A DNA stretch of 64,000 bases, taken from Litoditis marina. Its lineage: Eukaryota; Nematoda; Chromadorea; Rhabditida; Rhabditidae. The notes under the pieces were generated by a model, which worked only from the letters and a program-made list of their open reading frames with translations, was not told where the DNA came from and ran no database searches. Shown in pieces: positions 48,478 to 58,176 of this stretch (position 1 is its first letter; every line of letters starts with the position of its first letter). The translations under genes were made by a program, and so were the position numbers. Location: positions 14,836,457 to 14,900,456 of the forward strand of contig OZ038433.1 in NCBI GenBank assembly GCA_964036275.1, read 5' to 3'.

Positions 48478-49257
48478 ATGTCTGATCCGAATACTCCGCC
48501 GATAAGCAATGAAGTGACAATTCCTGCGGGAGGATCGCCGCCCGCGGGAGGACCGCAGCAGCCGATTCCAGTGGGGAACGTGGCCCCTATTCCGCCTAAT
48601 CCATCTCAAACCCTGTCTCTTGACGTCGTAAATCAATTGGTAGCTTCAGCTCTGCAAGCAGGTCGTCAGCAAGCTCAGGCAGCCTCCCGCCAAGCCGAAG
48701 TCCTTCCTACATTTACGCGCAAAGGATATGAGCTACAATACATATTCAATCGGGAAGTAGCCGACAAAGTCAAGCAAGCTGCAGCGATCTCGTCTGGTGA
48801 GGCCAAGAACGTCCTCACCGAAGTCTTGGATACTCTGGAAAAGAGGAACCAAATTCTTGTGGTAGCCGACACTAAGCCTGCCGTGTTCGATTATTTGGCG
48901 GCCAAAGAAAAAGCGGAGGATCTGAAGGGAAAATACCCTGTTCTGGCGGAATTCGTGGTCAAAAGCGATAAAGAAGAAGGAAGATCGTCGAGAACTGTGG
49001 ATACGTCGCGATCCAGGTCGCCAATGCGACATCCCCAGTTATTTCGATCGAGAGGCGCGGCCCGGGACCCCTCGCCTCGACCTTCCTATTCCCACTACCA
49101 GGGCCCTCGGCCTAGCGGCTCAGGCTCAAGATTCTCTAGAGCTGTTCATCAACCGGCACAAGGGAGAGGGCGTCCATCGGGTCCCTCGGGTACCTGTTTC
49201 CGCTGCGGAGAAGCTGGACACTGGAGAGCCAACTGTCCTTCGAGGAGGAACTGGTGA
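48478..49257 (+). CDS. gag: PAT Gag protein
   Basis: A 259-aa capsid-like protein that would bind the element RNA in particles. It starts at the first ATG (MSDPNTPPISNEV), 38 bp after A1. It has a Pro/Gly-rich N-terminus, a central Ala/Gln-rich helical segment (about 45-165), an Arg/Ser-rich stretch, and a single CCHC zinc knuckle near the end (CFRCGEAGHWRANC, CX2CX4HX4C). The stop codon lies inside TGGTGAGTATT, which is also a good splice-donor sequence. The Pol frame is open upstream of this point and is +1 relative to Gag. Confidence 0.88.
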   Translation: MSDPNTPPISNEVTIPAGGSPPAGGPQQPIPVGNVAPIPPNPSQTLSLDVVNQLVASALQAGRQQAQAASRQAEVLPTFTRKGYELQYIFNREVADKVKQAAAISSGEAKNVLTEVLDTLEKRNQILVVADTKPAVFDYLAAKEKAEDLKGKYPVLAEFVVKSDKEEGRSSRTVDTSRSRSPMRHPQLFRSRGAARDPSPRPSYSHYQGPRPSGSGSRFSRAVHQPAQGRGRPSGPSGTCFRCGEAGHWRANCPSRRNW

Positions 49258-49258
49258 G

Positions 49259-51370
49259 TATTCTAGTCTAGCTATTCATGATTCTAGTGTTGATAATTTA
49301 TGTTTGGGTCTCAAGCCCTGGTCTAAGGTTCTCGATGCCTGTAATTCTGTAGTTGACGAGGGGCATTCTCCTATTACTGAGCCAGAAACTAAGCAGCATC
49401 AGGTGCCGGTTGAGCATTCTGCGTATTCTGTTGGGTCTATTCACGAAGATAAATGTAGAGCATTTTGGTTGGGTCTTAATCCCTCAAAATTGGTGGCAGA
49501 TACCATTAGGCACGGTTATAACATTCCATTCTGTCAGGTGCCTCCACCTTTGAATTACGCGAAAAACAGTGATTCCACTTTGCTACATAAGGATTTTATT
49601 TCTGACACTATTACAGAGCTTCTCATCTCGGGAGCGCTGTCCGAGAAGACAGGAGACGCATCGGTTAGGATCAATCCTATTCAGGTGGCAGAAGGTAAGA
49701 AACTGCGTCTGATTCTTGATCTATCACAGCTAAATCTCTCGCTGGCTAGGGAGAAAGTGAAATTTGAGGATATGTCCCTAGTCGCTGATTTGCTACCAGA
49801 AGCAGGATTCATGTGTACATTTGATCTGAAAGCGGGATATCACCATATTCTAGTCGCCCCTCATCCTAGACAGTTCCTGGGTTTTTCGTGGGAAGGGAGG
49901 ATTTTTGTGTACAATGTGGTTCCATTTGGGCTAAGCTCCGCTCCCAGACTCTTCACGAAAATGTTACGGCCGTTTCTCCAAAAATGGAGAGGAGAAGGAG
50001 AGGGAGTAGCAGTCTATATTGATGATGGTATTATATGGCACTCTTCCAGGGACGGCTGCGTCGAATCCACCCGAAAGATCAAACGAGACATGGAGCGGGC
50101 CGGTTGGCTCTTCGCTGAGGAAAAATGTGTGTGGCATCCTGGAAGGACAGCTGAATGGTTAGGATTTTCTATTGATTTGGCTGGTTTCAGGTTCACTATT
50201 ACGGAAAGAAGGAGGCAAAAAGCATTGATTCTGGCCGAATATATGTGTAAAGTTGCTAGACCTTCTCTTCATGATAGGCTGAGGTGGACCGGTACTCTTG
50301 CATCCTGTCACCTTATACTTTCAGATAGGCAAAAGAGGGAAACCAGAGCAATCGGAGCGGTAGTAGCTGAACACCAGGAGCTGGAGACATCTCTGTCGTT
50401 TCGGTGGCACAAGTCACAGGAAGAGCAAGGTGAGCTCGAATTCTGGAGGCAGGAATTAGAGTACGGATGGTTTAAGACTCTAGCCATAGACATCTCACCT
50501 TTTGTACCGGATTTTGTTATTAGCGTAGACGCTTCCAGCTTTGCTCTAGGTGCGGTGTTAGAGGCTTCTCCGGTCAATTTGTCATGTTCCAAACCTATGG
50601 AAGACGATGAAAAGACTAAGTCTAGCACCTGGAGAGAGCTTCAAGCTATATATTTTGGTCTATTATCATTTTCTGACTGTATTCGCGGTCGTATTTTGGT
50701 TAGAACCGATAATCAAGCAGCCGAAGTGATTTGTAGGAAAGGTAGCCTAAAAAGGGAGCTACAAGATAGCGCAAGATTAATATGGGCTTGGGAACAAGCA
50801 GAGCGGGCTAGCATTAACGTAGTCTGGGTGCCTAGGGAGGAGAACGTGGAAGCAGATGCAGCCAGCAGAGTTATTGACGGGGATGACTGGTATATTAATA
50901 AGAAGACGGGTATCTGGCTGCAGGAAAAATGGATGATTTGTGAGGTGGACATGTTTGCGGATAAAAGTAATTGTCTTTGCAGAAGGTTCTGTTCGAGGGA
51001 CTGGGTCCAAGGAGCAGCCGGAGTCGACGCCTTCGCTCTCGGGTCAAGATGGCTCTGGAAAGAACGCCTTTGGTTAGTTCCACCGGTCACCCTGATTTGT
51101 AGAACTATCAGAAAACTGAGAGCTGAAAAGGGTATAGCAATTCTGGGCTGTCCCTGGTGGAAATCTCAGCCATACGTGGTGATTTTGAAGCCAGGCGGAG
51201 TTTGGATTGAAGAGGTGAGGGATGGTATTTTGTATCCAACGGGGGCAAAAATTCTAGGAGATTATAGCTCGTCGGAGGCATTTAGTTCACCATTTCTCAA
51301 GTTCCCGTTCGTATTCGTGCTACTAGATTACTCCGATGCGCCCAGAGCTCGCAGAGTACCATCCTTCTAG
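49259..51370 (+). CDS. pol: PAT Pol: reverse transcriptase and RNase H
   Basis: Copies element RNA into DNA. No ATG opens the frame near its start; it is open from before the Gag stop (in phase at 49259) and from TTG 49304 gives 688 codons. RT motifs: RLILDLSQLN, TFDLKAGYHHI, NVVPFGLSSAP and the catalytic YIDD. RNase H motifs: ISVDASSFALGAVL, WRELQAIYFGL, RTDNQAAE and EENVEADAASR. The C-terminal region (VDMFADKSN .. VDAFALGS .. LVPPVTLICRTIRKL .. GCPWWKSQP) is typical of DIRS-group Pol. No methyltransferase domain is evident. It is probably translated by +1 frameshift from Gag, by reinitiation or from a spliced RNA. Confidence 0.88.
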   Translation, partial: YSSLAIHDSSVDNLCLGLKPWSKVLDACNSVVDEGHSPITEPETKQHQVPVEHSAYSVGSIHEDKCRAFWLGLNPSKLVADTIRHGYNIPFCQVPPPLNYAKNSDSTLLHKDFISDTITELLISGALSEKTGDASVRINPIQVAEGKKLRLILDLSQLNLSLAREKVKFEDMSLVADLLPEAGFMCTFDLKAGYHHILVAPHPRQFLGFSWEGRIFVYNVVPFGLSSAPRLFTKMLRPFLQKWRGEGEGVAVYIDDGIIWHSSRDGCVESTRKIKRDMERAGWLFAEEKCVWHPGRTAEWLGFSIDLAGFRFTITERRRQKALILAEYMCKVARPSLHDRLRWTGTLASCHLILSDRQKRETRAIGAVVAEHQELETSLSFRWHKSQEEQGELEFWRQELEYGWFKTLAIDISPFVPDFVISVDASSFALGAVLEASPVNLSCSKPMEDDEKTKSSTWRELQAIYFGLLSFSDCIRGRILVRTDNQAAEVICRKGSLKRELQDSARLIWAWEQAERASINVVWVPREENVEADAASRVIDGDDWYINKKTGIWLQEKWMICEVDMFADKSNCLCRRFCSRDWVQGAAGVDAFALGSRWLWKERLWLVPPVTLICRTIRKLRAEKGIAILGCPWWKSQPYVVILKPGGVWIEEVRDGILYPTGAKILGDYSSSEAFSSPFLKFPFVFVLLDYSDAPRARRVPSF

Positions 51371-51387
51371 TTCGCGGACTTTGCCGA

Positions 51388-51604
51388 TCCATAAAGCTTT
51401 CGACTCTCTCAAAATGTTTTCAAAATTTTGGTTATGCCGTAGTTATACGGAGGTATAATTGGAATTTTGAAGGAATTTTGAATTTGGCGCCGAAAGCGCC
51501 ACTTTGCAATTGGTCCCGCACCGCGGTGCGGTACGGTACGATTTCCATGCGAGGAAATCCCAAAATTCCTCGCATTTATCCAAGTTTTACGTCAGTGCGT
51601 GGTT
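51388..51604 (+). repeat. PAT internal junction B1-A2
   Basis: B1 (51388-51457, TCCATAAAGCTTTCGACTCT to ACGGAGGTATA) runs directly into A2 (51454-51604), sharing TATA. This is the junction expected from a circularised copy. Just after A2, AACCACGCACTG (51629-51640) is the inverse of the A end CAGTGCGTGGTT. Confidence 0.9.
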
Positions 51605-52588
51605 TTCCCGCCCTCCCCACCCCAACCACGCACTGAGCGGCAGATAAAGTTTTTCGTTTCAGGGGAGAAATGGTCGGAGTCAGAGAAGCTGCAAGCCCTA
51701 GCGACACGACTGCGTCTACCTGAGGTAGCATCGTCGCTAAGGCGCTCAATGGTTACGGATCGAGCGCCGTCCACCATCTCCATGTATTCCGGTCACGCCT
51801 CCAGATTCGCAGAATGGCAAGAAGAGAAAGGAGCAGTCGACATTCCGGTGAATAAAGTGAGAAATCTTTACTTAGCGCATTGTGTTAACTTAGGTATGCA
51901 TAAGTCACTTGTCTCTATTTCGTCCGCTCTTACCTATTTCTTTGGTGCTCAAAAGGGGGGAGATAGGGAGGTGGAGAAATCCATCTTGGATTCGGCAGCC
52001 CGAAATACTCCAGCAGTCCGACATAGAGCCAAAATTTCTGAGGAACATTTCGATCTCTTACTCAAAACCGCTTCCGAGGACCCCTCACCGACTCTGTTAC
52101 GTTCAGCCAGGCTGGCCATTATTCTGTATAGAGCTATGTTAAGGATTAGTGAAGCTCAAGCCCTAATGAGTGGAGATTTATCCAAAAGCGGAGACGTCTG
52201 GAGTGTAAACATCAAGAAAAGCAAAACTGACCAGACTTCGCAGGGCTCAACCGTTTGTTTCAAGCTTCCGCATAATTCCCTAGAAAACCGGATCTGGGTG
52301 GATTTCATGCGCGTATTTGAGTCGGGCCCTAGCACTCCGCTATTTATTTCGTCATCAACTGGTGCGCCACTCAAGATTTCTACTCTAACCTCCGAGCTCC
52401 AAGCGCTAATTTCTAAGGCAGAACTGAGCTCCTTTGGTTATACTAGCCATAGTTTCAGAGGCGGACGGGCGTCAAACGCTTTGGAATCGGGAATCGACGG
52501 GGCCGCTATCATGGTCGCTGGTCGCTGGAGATCAACGCAAGCATTCCAGAGCTACATTCGGCCGGCACCATTACCAGACCAAAGCTGA
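51599..52588 (+). CDS. PAT tyrosine recombinase
   Basis: Integrates the circular DNA copy by site-specific strand exchange. The frame is open from within the end of A2, but no ATG lies at its beginning; the first in-frame Met codons come at about 58 (SMVTDRAPSTIS) and 69. The N-terminal part resembles the phage-integrase SAM-like domain. Catalytic residues are visible: Arg in LYRAMLRISEAQAL, HSFR (HxxR) near 283, Trp in AGRWRS, and the nucleophile Tyr in AFQSYIRP. About 330 codons is the usual length. A TTTCAG acceptor at 51661 suggests the mRNA may be spliced. Confidence 0.88.
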   Translation: MVFPPSPPQPRTERQIKFFVSGEKWSESEKLQALATRLRLPEVASSLRRSMVTDRAPSTISMYSGHASRFAEWQEEKGAVDIPVNKVRNLYLAHCVNLGMHKSLVSISSALTYFFGAQKGGDREVEKSILDSAARNTPAVRHRAKISEEHFDLLLKTASEDPSPTLLRSARLAIILYRAMLRISEAQALMSGDLSKSGDVWSVNIKKSKTDQTSQGSTVCFKLPHNSLENRIWVDFMRVFESGPSTPLFISSSTGAPLKISTLTSELQALISKAELSSFGYTSHSFRGGRASNALESGIDGAAIMVAGRWRSTQAFQSYIRPAPLPDQS

Positions 52589-52867
52589 GGATCGTCGCCG
52601 GATAATTGCCAGTTGCACCCCCCTCCCTCCTCCTCCTCCAAAGTCTTTTTTTCTCAGTTTGCCTACTCCTCTTGTTCCCATTGTTGCTCCCGTTTGTCTA
52701 ATGTGTTTTCCCGACAAGGGTTCGCCCAGGGACATTATGTACTTCTTTTCGCCCTCACTGTTGTCCGAGGGCTCTTTCATGTTTTGCTGTTACCCCATAT
52801 TGTATAGGGGACTTGTTATTGTTGTGTGTAGCGGGCGGCGGCGTTGTATCCCAACCACGCACTCTCG

Positions 52868-52954
52868 AATAAAGCTTTCGACTCTCCATAAAGCTTTCGA
52901 CTCTCACAAAATGTTTTCAAAATTTTGGTTATGCCGTAGTTATACGGAGGTATA
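52868..52954 (+). repeat. PAT right terminal repeat B2, with poly(A) signal
   Basis: B2 proper is 52885-52954. An extra partial copy (AATAAAGCTTTCGACTCTC) sits directly upstream at 52868. The AATAAA there is a likely polyadenylation signal for the element. Confidence 0.8.
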
Positions 52955-53033
52955 AGCTAGATTATTGTGAGTCGCAGTCAGAAGTTTTCTTCCGACAACC
53001 AAAACTCGGTATCCTTTTTGAAATTCTAAACCG

Positions 53034-53147
53034 AGCGAGATTAGAGTTTTCCTCAAAATATTTTTATTGGACTTCTTTTATATTTCTTGTACATGTTTAT
53101 CCAAAACTAATCTTTACTTTCTTTACACTCGTTTTTTATACTAATTG
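53034..53147. repeat. Right terminal inverted repeat of the element split by PAT
   Basis: Partner of 48158-48270. Removing PAT leaves a foldback element of about 320 bp: left arm, about 20 bp, about 80 bp, right arm. No transposase is visible, so it was non-autonomous. Confidence 0.8.
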
Positions 53148-53755
53148 TACTAGTTCCGCTTATCTTTCTGTTTTCTTTCCCGGTTCTTCTTTTACATGTC
53201 GCTTGTCTAGGTAGCTCTGTAGAGCATTACCAAAAGCTATACCAGACTACACTACTTGCGAAAAACTGTAACAAACCCAATATTAGTGTCAGGAGAACGA
53301 GCATTTGTTTGCTAAATAGCAAAGTACCCAAATTGTAGTTTGCGAAGCGTCGCCAAATGACTAGTCTTTTTGATTTTTTTTACAGTAGTCTTCGCGAATT
53401 GCGCCAGCCCTAAAAGTCATTTGGTTCGTTCAAACGCATTTGAAAGTTGCGTTTTTTTAATTTTGTTTGAATTTTGTTCACCGGTTAAAAAATGAAATAT
53501 CAAAAAATCAAAATCCTACGTAGGTCTGTTGACCATTCACAGAAGTTTTGAAAGCCCTAGGCACGGCCACAAAGATGAAAATGAGGCAGATATGTCTGCA
53601 AGGAAAGGAATGGTTCTGCTTTCAAACAGTGTAGATTCTCGTCTGAAATATGTTCAGCGATTGAGTGGAATGTGGGCCGTTTGAGTAGTCTGATTAACTG
53701 GGACAGACTTGAGAGAAGTTTACTCTGGAAGAGAGAAGAAAGTCGTAGAGATGAA

Positions 53756-54068
53756 GAAATAACCCTAACTTTCCCACATCTCTCCCTTTAGTCATCATTG
53801 CGTTACCATTATGACATGCAACACATCTTATGATTGCATGACGTGAATGATGTTTTTTCAGATAACGTCGCAACTTATAAGCCCGGGAAGCGAGATATCA
53901 AGATCTCTCCGACCGGGCCCGGTCACCGTCTCTAACGTACCCACTCGTTCATCTCCGTTTCTCTCATATCCTTTCGTTCTTATGGTTTTTGCTAGTAAAC
54001 TTTTAATCTCTGGTTGTTCTGTTGTTTCCATGAAATGGTTTCCATCCGAAATGTAAGGTACATTTCGA
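53756..54068 (+). repeat. 313-bp direct repeat, right copy (LTR-like)
   Basis: Preceded by a purine-rich stretch (GGAAGAGAGAAGAAAG..GAGATGAAGAAA) that could act as a polypurine tract, and followed by GATAGAGATA. Together with 46949-47261 it bounds a 7.1-kb insertion with no visible pol of its own outside the nested PAT element, so the outer element would be non-autonomous. Confidence 0.7.
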
Positions 54069-54200
54069 GATAGAGATAAAATGGATCGGAAGAGAGTTAG
54101 GAAATAAACGGAGATAATCGAGAGAGAATGGGAGAAAAAGAAAAAGAAATGAGAGAGAGAAAAAGAGGGAGAAAAGGAGAGAGATAGAGAGAATGGGAGT

Positions 54201-54880
54201 GGTTTACATTTGCCCCCTGGTCGAAAATGGGTTGAAAAGGCCCGTACTACTCTGATAGATTTCTGCCGAGTGCGAGCCGGAAGGTCGGGTTGGCAGCGGG
54301 CAGTCATCCGGCTCGCCGCGGACAACCCCAACCAGCTCACGATCGACCTCCCCGCGCATTTGTGCAACACGTACTAAATACGGCGCTACCAAATACGTGC
54401 TGGCGACCCGTTGAGAAAGAAATCAGGGCACAAGCATTCAGCCCGTATGCGCTTTTGCAAATGAACTCTTGAAGTTTTACTTGCTTTAGGAGTTCTATTG
54501 CCTAAAAGCAAAGAAAAATATGTTTTTTCGAAAACATTTTTGTTGAGCAAATACTTTTGTTTTGCTTTCCATTAAGCACTTTTCTATTAAAAATTGGTTT
54601 TTGGGAACTGAAACCGAAATTGAATAAACGGTTATTAAGTTTCAATAATGTTTATAATTTCTAATTGAATGAAAAGAACTGGTTAGTGAAAAACGGGTGA
54701 TATTCGGCGGTGTTGATTTGATGAATTTTGCCGGGTGCCAGCCCGTTTGTTGACGGCGGCGGGCACGTTTGTAAAAACGGGAGCTATCCGTCTGGCACCG
54801 CGCAGCAATCGGGCGCTCTCCAGGCAAGATTCTTTCTCAGTACAATCGCCCCCACCTTTGGGGGGCGATTATACACCATG
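54201..54880. repeat. C-rich element interrupted by a 590-bp insertion with TAC duplication
   Basis: 54201-54250 and 54841-54880 are the two halves of an element also seen inverted at 24690-24780. The insertion 54251-54840 is flanked by TAC on both sides (CCGTACTAC / TACAATCGCCC), where the uninterrupted relative reads GTACTACAATCGCCCC. Its ends are imperfectly complementary (CTGATAGATTTCTGCC.. / ..GGCAAGATTCTTTCTCAG). This fits a small DNA transposon with a 3-bp target duplication. Confidence 0.6.
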
Positions 54881-54956
54881 CTCGCTTACTGCTAACTGTT
54901 ACCACATTGGTAAAAGTTAGAAGGTACACGATACGGTAAACAGTTCCTAAATTGGT

Positions 54957-55095
54957 TAGAGGAGGACGATTATGTGGTCCAATCGCAACGGTTCAGTCCT
55001 TTAAACTGCAATACTTCGCAATGCAATACTAAATTCCAATTGCAGTTTAAAGGACCGACACGAGATTGGTCCACATAATCGACCATCTTTAAAGG
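54957..55095. repeat. Hairpin element, GGACGATTAT family, copy 3
   Basis: Left arm GGAGGACGATTATGTGGTCC then AATCG; right arm GAGATTGGTCCACATAATCG then ACCATCTTT. The middle words TCCTTTAAACTGCAAT and ATTGCAGTTTAAAGGACC match the other two copies. Confidence 0.75.
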
Positions 55096-58000
55096 TGGTC
55101 TGGCAGGAACATTTTGAAATTTTAAGTTTTGCAGGGATTGCAACTAATTTCATCATAGAACACAGTATAATACCAGTACTTCACACAATGACTGCACATT
55201 TAGCCAAAAGACCTGGATCAGGCGAACTACCGTAACCCATCACGTTTTATTACAAGGTGAATTGTGCCGGAAAATTCAATGACAGACACTCCTACAACCT
55301 GGAGATGTGCAATTTCACAAACTCGAGCTAAACTCACGAAGTTTTGCAATATCTCTAAGCCGAATTTCTGTTGTTGAAGGTTTAGGAAAAGCTCTGAGTT
55401 GTAAACTGATGGAGATGTACCTATAGTACTTTTTACTGCGAGTCGTCGAGACTGTCCGAAGCTGAAAAAAAAGATCGGGTGCATTTTGTTTGTAGATTCA
55501 ACTTTCCATCGAGAGTAACCTATGACGCCACCGTTCAGAAGATTGTCAAATGAAACCGTGAACGTCTCTACGCTACTTGGCCTAATTTTATTAATATAGA
55601 AAATATAGAAACAAAATACATCCAATCAAATGATAGTCTCAACAGATCGCAGTACGAAGTAACTGCTCTACTGGATACAACACCTCGACCAGTTTACAAG
55701 TTGTAAGGCACCCCGACATTGAACCGAATCTCTTCGGCTTAGGCAACCAGGGAAGATTTCCTTCCCCGGCCAGGCCATATTAGGGCAAAAACTCTCGCGT
55801 TATTACGAGATAGCTACCTTAACTAGACGGGACGAGAGGCATAAGTCATACCGACTAGTGGTAGCTAGGAACCAAGTGTTAGTACTACTGAAGTACACTT
55901 TTGCAACGATTTGACTTCAGTAGATCAAAACTGATAGGAAAAGCCGTAACTTGCGATAGGAAAAGCCACTAGTGGAGTATGGTTGAACGCCTCTGATCAT
56001 TCTTCCGTCTAATATAGGTAGTAATCACAATTTTTCACTGTCAGAGCTGGTTCTAAATACTTGAAAATTACAAAAAATAAATCAGTACCTGTTTCAGTCA
56101 AATGTATGAAAAACTATCCATTTGAAACCCTTAACTAATTGATGAATTGAACGTGTCTGTTGGAACCCATTTGAGTTTTGTAGGTCAGTGGCTTGTGTTA
56201 GTTATCTTCTGGTTCAGTTTCTGATTTTATTGTTGTGTAAACGATCATCATTCCGACATATATATCGTTACTGTGTTGTTGTTGTGCTGCTCTCATTCCA
56301 CATCTCACTTTATCACTCTGTTCTGTGCTCTATTTCTGTTTCCATCACCTTTTTCCACTTCTCATCCCATTTTTTCACGTATTCTATGCGTAATAAATCA
56401 ATCAATCAATCTATTGGAGAGGGACTCTGCAAGGTTTATCACTTCAGTATGGTTTCTCGGGCATTTGTGAGAAATCTAACTCAGCGAATGCTCTGTACGG
56501 GTTGCGAGATGACTGTTGGGTGACGATTGGTTCCTTCACATTGTTTTTCTAAAACATCACGGATTTTCGTTCAAATGAGGGTACCAACATCCACGTTTTG
56601 CGTCAGGAAAACAGGTCACCAGTTTTTCATTGTCGGCTACCAGCCGGACACCTACTGAGTACTGAGGTAACGTGAAAAAAAGGGTTCACCAAAAACCCGG
56701 TCAGATATAGAGTTCTGCTGATCTAAACTAGAACTTTTTTCCTATGTTTTACAAATAAGTTCTCTCGAGATAATGCCCAAACTTGATCAAATCCTTCAAT
56801 GTTCCCAAAAAAACCTTGGTTAGCTTGAATTTAGCGTAAACTTTTCGGTGTTTTACATGTGACTGGTTCGCCTGTTCTTTGTGTTGTGCCACCAGCTAGG
56901 GCACAAAAAGTCTTATATACTAGGAGTAAATCGAAGCACGTGAAGTTAGCGAGGCATAGTGCAAATGCTCGTTCCTGAATCCTGCTGTGTTGAACAGGTT
57001 TCTCGTGCAATTGACTAACACTGTAAAGATAAAACCGGCGTTCTACTACAGTAGTGACACCGTACTACCACCGTTTTACTGGTAGTGTTACTGCAGTATC
57101 GCTAGCCGTAAAACGGTAGTAGTACGGTGTCGCTACTACAGTGAAACGCCAGTAAAGCTGTAGTTTAACTGCAGTAAAACAGCAGTAAAAATTATTTCGA
57201 CTTATCGAAAATAAAACACTTAAAAATTATTTTTTTAGTGAAACAAAATTTATTTATCTCTTCATGGCCCTTCTAGTATCTAGTCCCCACGTACTAAATA
57301 CTGAGCTCTCATTAGAGGGAAAAGTACCTCAAACTTGGGTAAGTCTTTTGGGCGAAATTCGCGCTTACCAAGTGGTTAACAAAAGTGTTAACCATTTTTT
57401 TGGTTAACGGTTAACTGGCGCGGTTAACAAAAAACGCGGTTAAATAAAGAATTCGCCACAATTCGTACTACTCCGAACATGCCTAGTATTTTACGAAATC
57501 GCGTTTAGTCGAAACAGTTCAAGAAGCGAACGGTTCGGAAAAATACTGTATTTTTTAGCCGAGACGCCAAAAAATCGATTTGTATTCCCACCGTGCTGTA
57601 TTTTACTGTAAGTACAGTAAAATACTGTAACACAACCAGGGACGTTCTAAGTATAGTTGATTGTTTTGCGCACATCATGGCACGATTGGGGCACGATGCC
57701 AGTACTTACGGTGCAGCGCGGCGCGTTTTGAACTCCAACACTCCTAATAACGGCCTGTAAACCTAGAAACTCCCGCTTGTGGCGCCCAACTTCCGGTGTA
57801 TAATTTAAAAAAAAAGATCATCATATTTTATTTTCATTATATTTAATCAACTTCATCTTAAGTTTCAGTCATTCATTTCTTTCCCCCTCAAGTATATACC
57901 ATAAATTTGATTCAGCTGAATTTGAGTGCACTTCTGACAAATCGTGTCTTACATTTTCTAGTTAGTTTACAATTTTCCGTCTTTTCTTGTCATTTTATCC

Positions 58001-58157
58001 AAAAGTATGGATGCTTTTCGAGGCTGTTATCTTCTGGAAAGTGTGCTCTCTTGCTGTTTTTTCAGGGTGTTTCTAATTCTTTTCGTACGAAACACTATCT
58101 GTTTTGTCAATGTGATTGTCTTTTCATTCTGCTGTGTGATGTACTTTTTGTTTACAG
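55096..58157. other. Intergenic, no gene recognised; one strong inverted repeat
   Basis: No frame with recognisable similarity. At 57038-57149 a pair of arms of about 41 bp (GCGTTCTACTACAGTAGTGA.. and ..CGCTACTACAGTGAAACGC) surrounds a loop of about 29 bp. AACCGCG/TTAACC fragments of the inverted-repeat families lie at 56690 and 57370-57440. Confidence 0.5.
57038..57149. repeat. Inverted repeat CTACTACAGTAGTGACACCG
   Basis: The arms 57038-57078 and 57108-57149 pair almost completely. The flanking words ACTGCAGTAAAAC and CAGTAAAAC repeat beyond the right arm. Confidence 0.75.
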
Positions 58158-58176
58158 TTAAGCCGAATGATTCGAG
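58140..58176 (+). promoter_or_regulatory. Acceptor-like signal in the 5' leader of the zinc-finger gene
   Basis: TACTTTTTGTTTACAG ends at 58157, leaving 19 bases of leader before the ATG at 58177. It suits an SL trans-splice site or the end of a 5' UTR intron. Confidence 0.5.

Larger units (their letters stand above)
48290..52954 (+). mobile_element. PAT/DIRS-type tyrosine-recombinase retrotransposon, apparently intact
   Basis: A 4.66-kb element with the split direct repeat plan A1 (48290-48440), B1 (51388-51457) joined to A2 (51454-51604), and B2 (52885-52954). The A copies look identical over 151 bp; the B copies differ at one base seen. It encodes Gag, Pol (RT and RNase H) and a tyrosine recombinase, all with uninterrupted frames. 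Such elements are copied through a circular intermediate that the recombinase inserts, without an integrase and without target duplication. Both junctions share TATA (left ACGGAG/TATA, right GGAGG-TATA/AGC). Identical repeats and open frames point to recent insertion. Confidence 0.92.

Noticed and set aside
49253..51663. Splicing of Gag (G/GTGAGT at 49254) to the recombinase acceptor (TTTCAG at 51662) to make a Gag-recombinase fusion
   Set aside because: The two sites are attractive, but the phases do not match: the fusion would be out of the recombinase frame by one base.
54201..54377. Open plus-strand frame ending ..NPNQLTIDLPAHLCNTY at 54377
   Set aside because: It looks protein-like for about 25 residues, but has no ATG, runs across the junction of two repeats and matches nothing I recognise.
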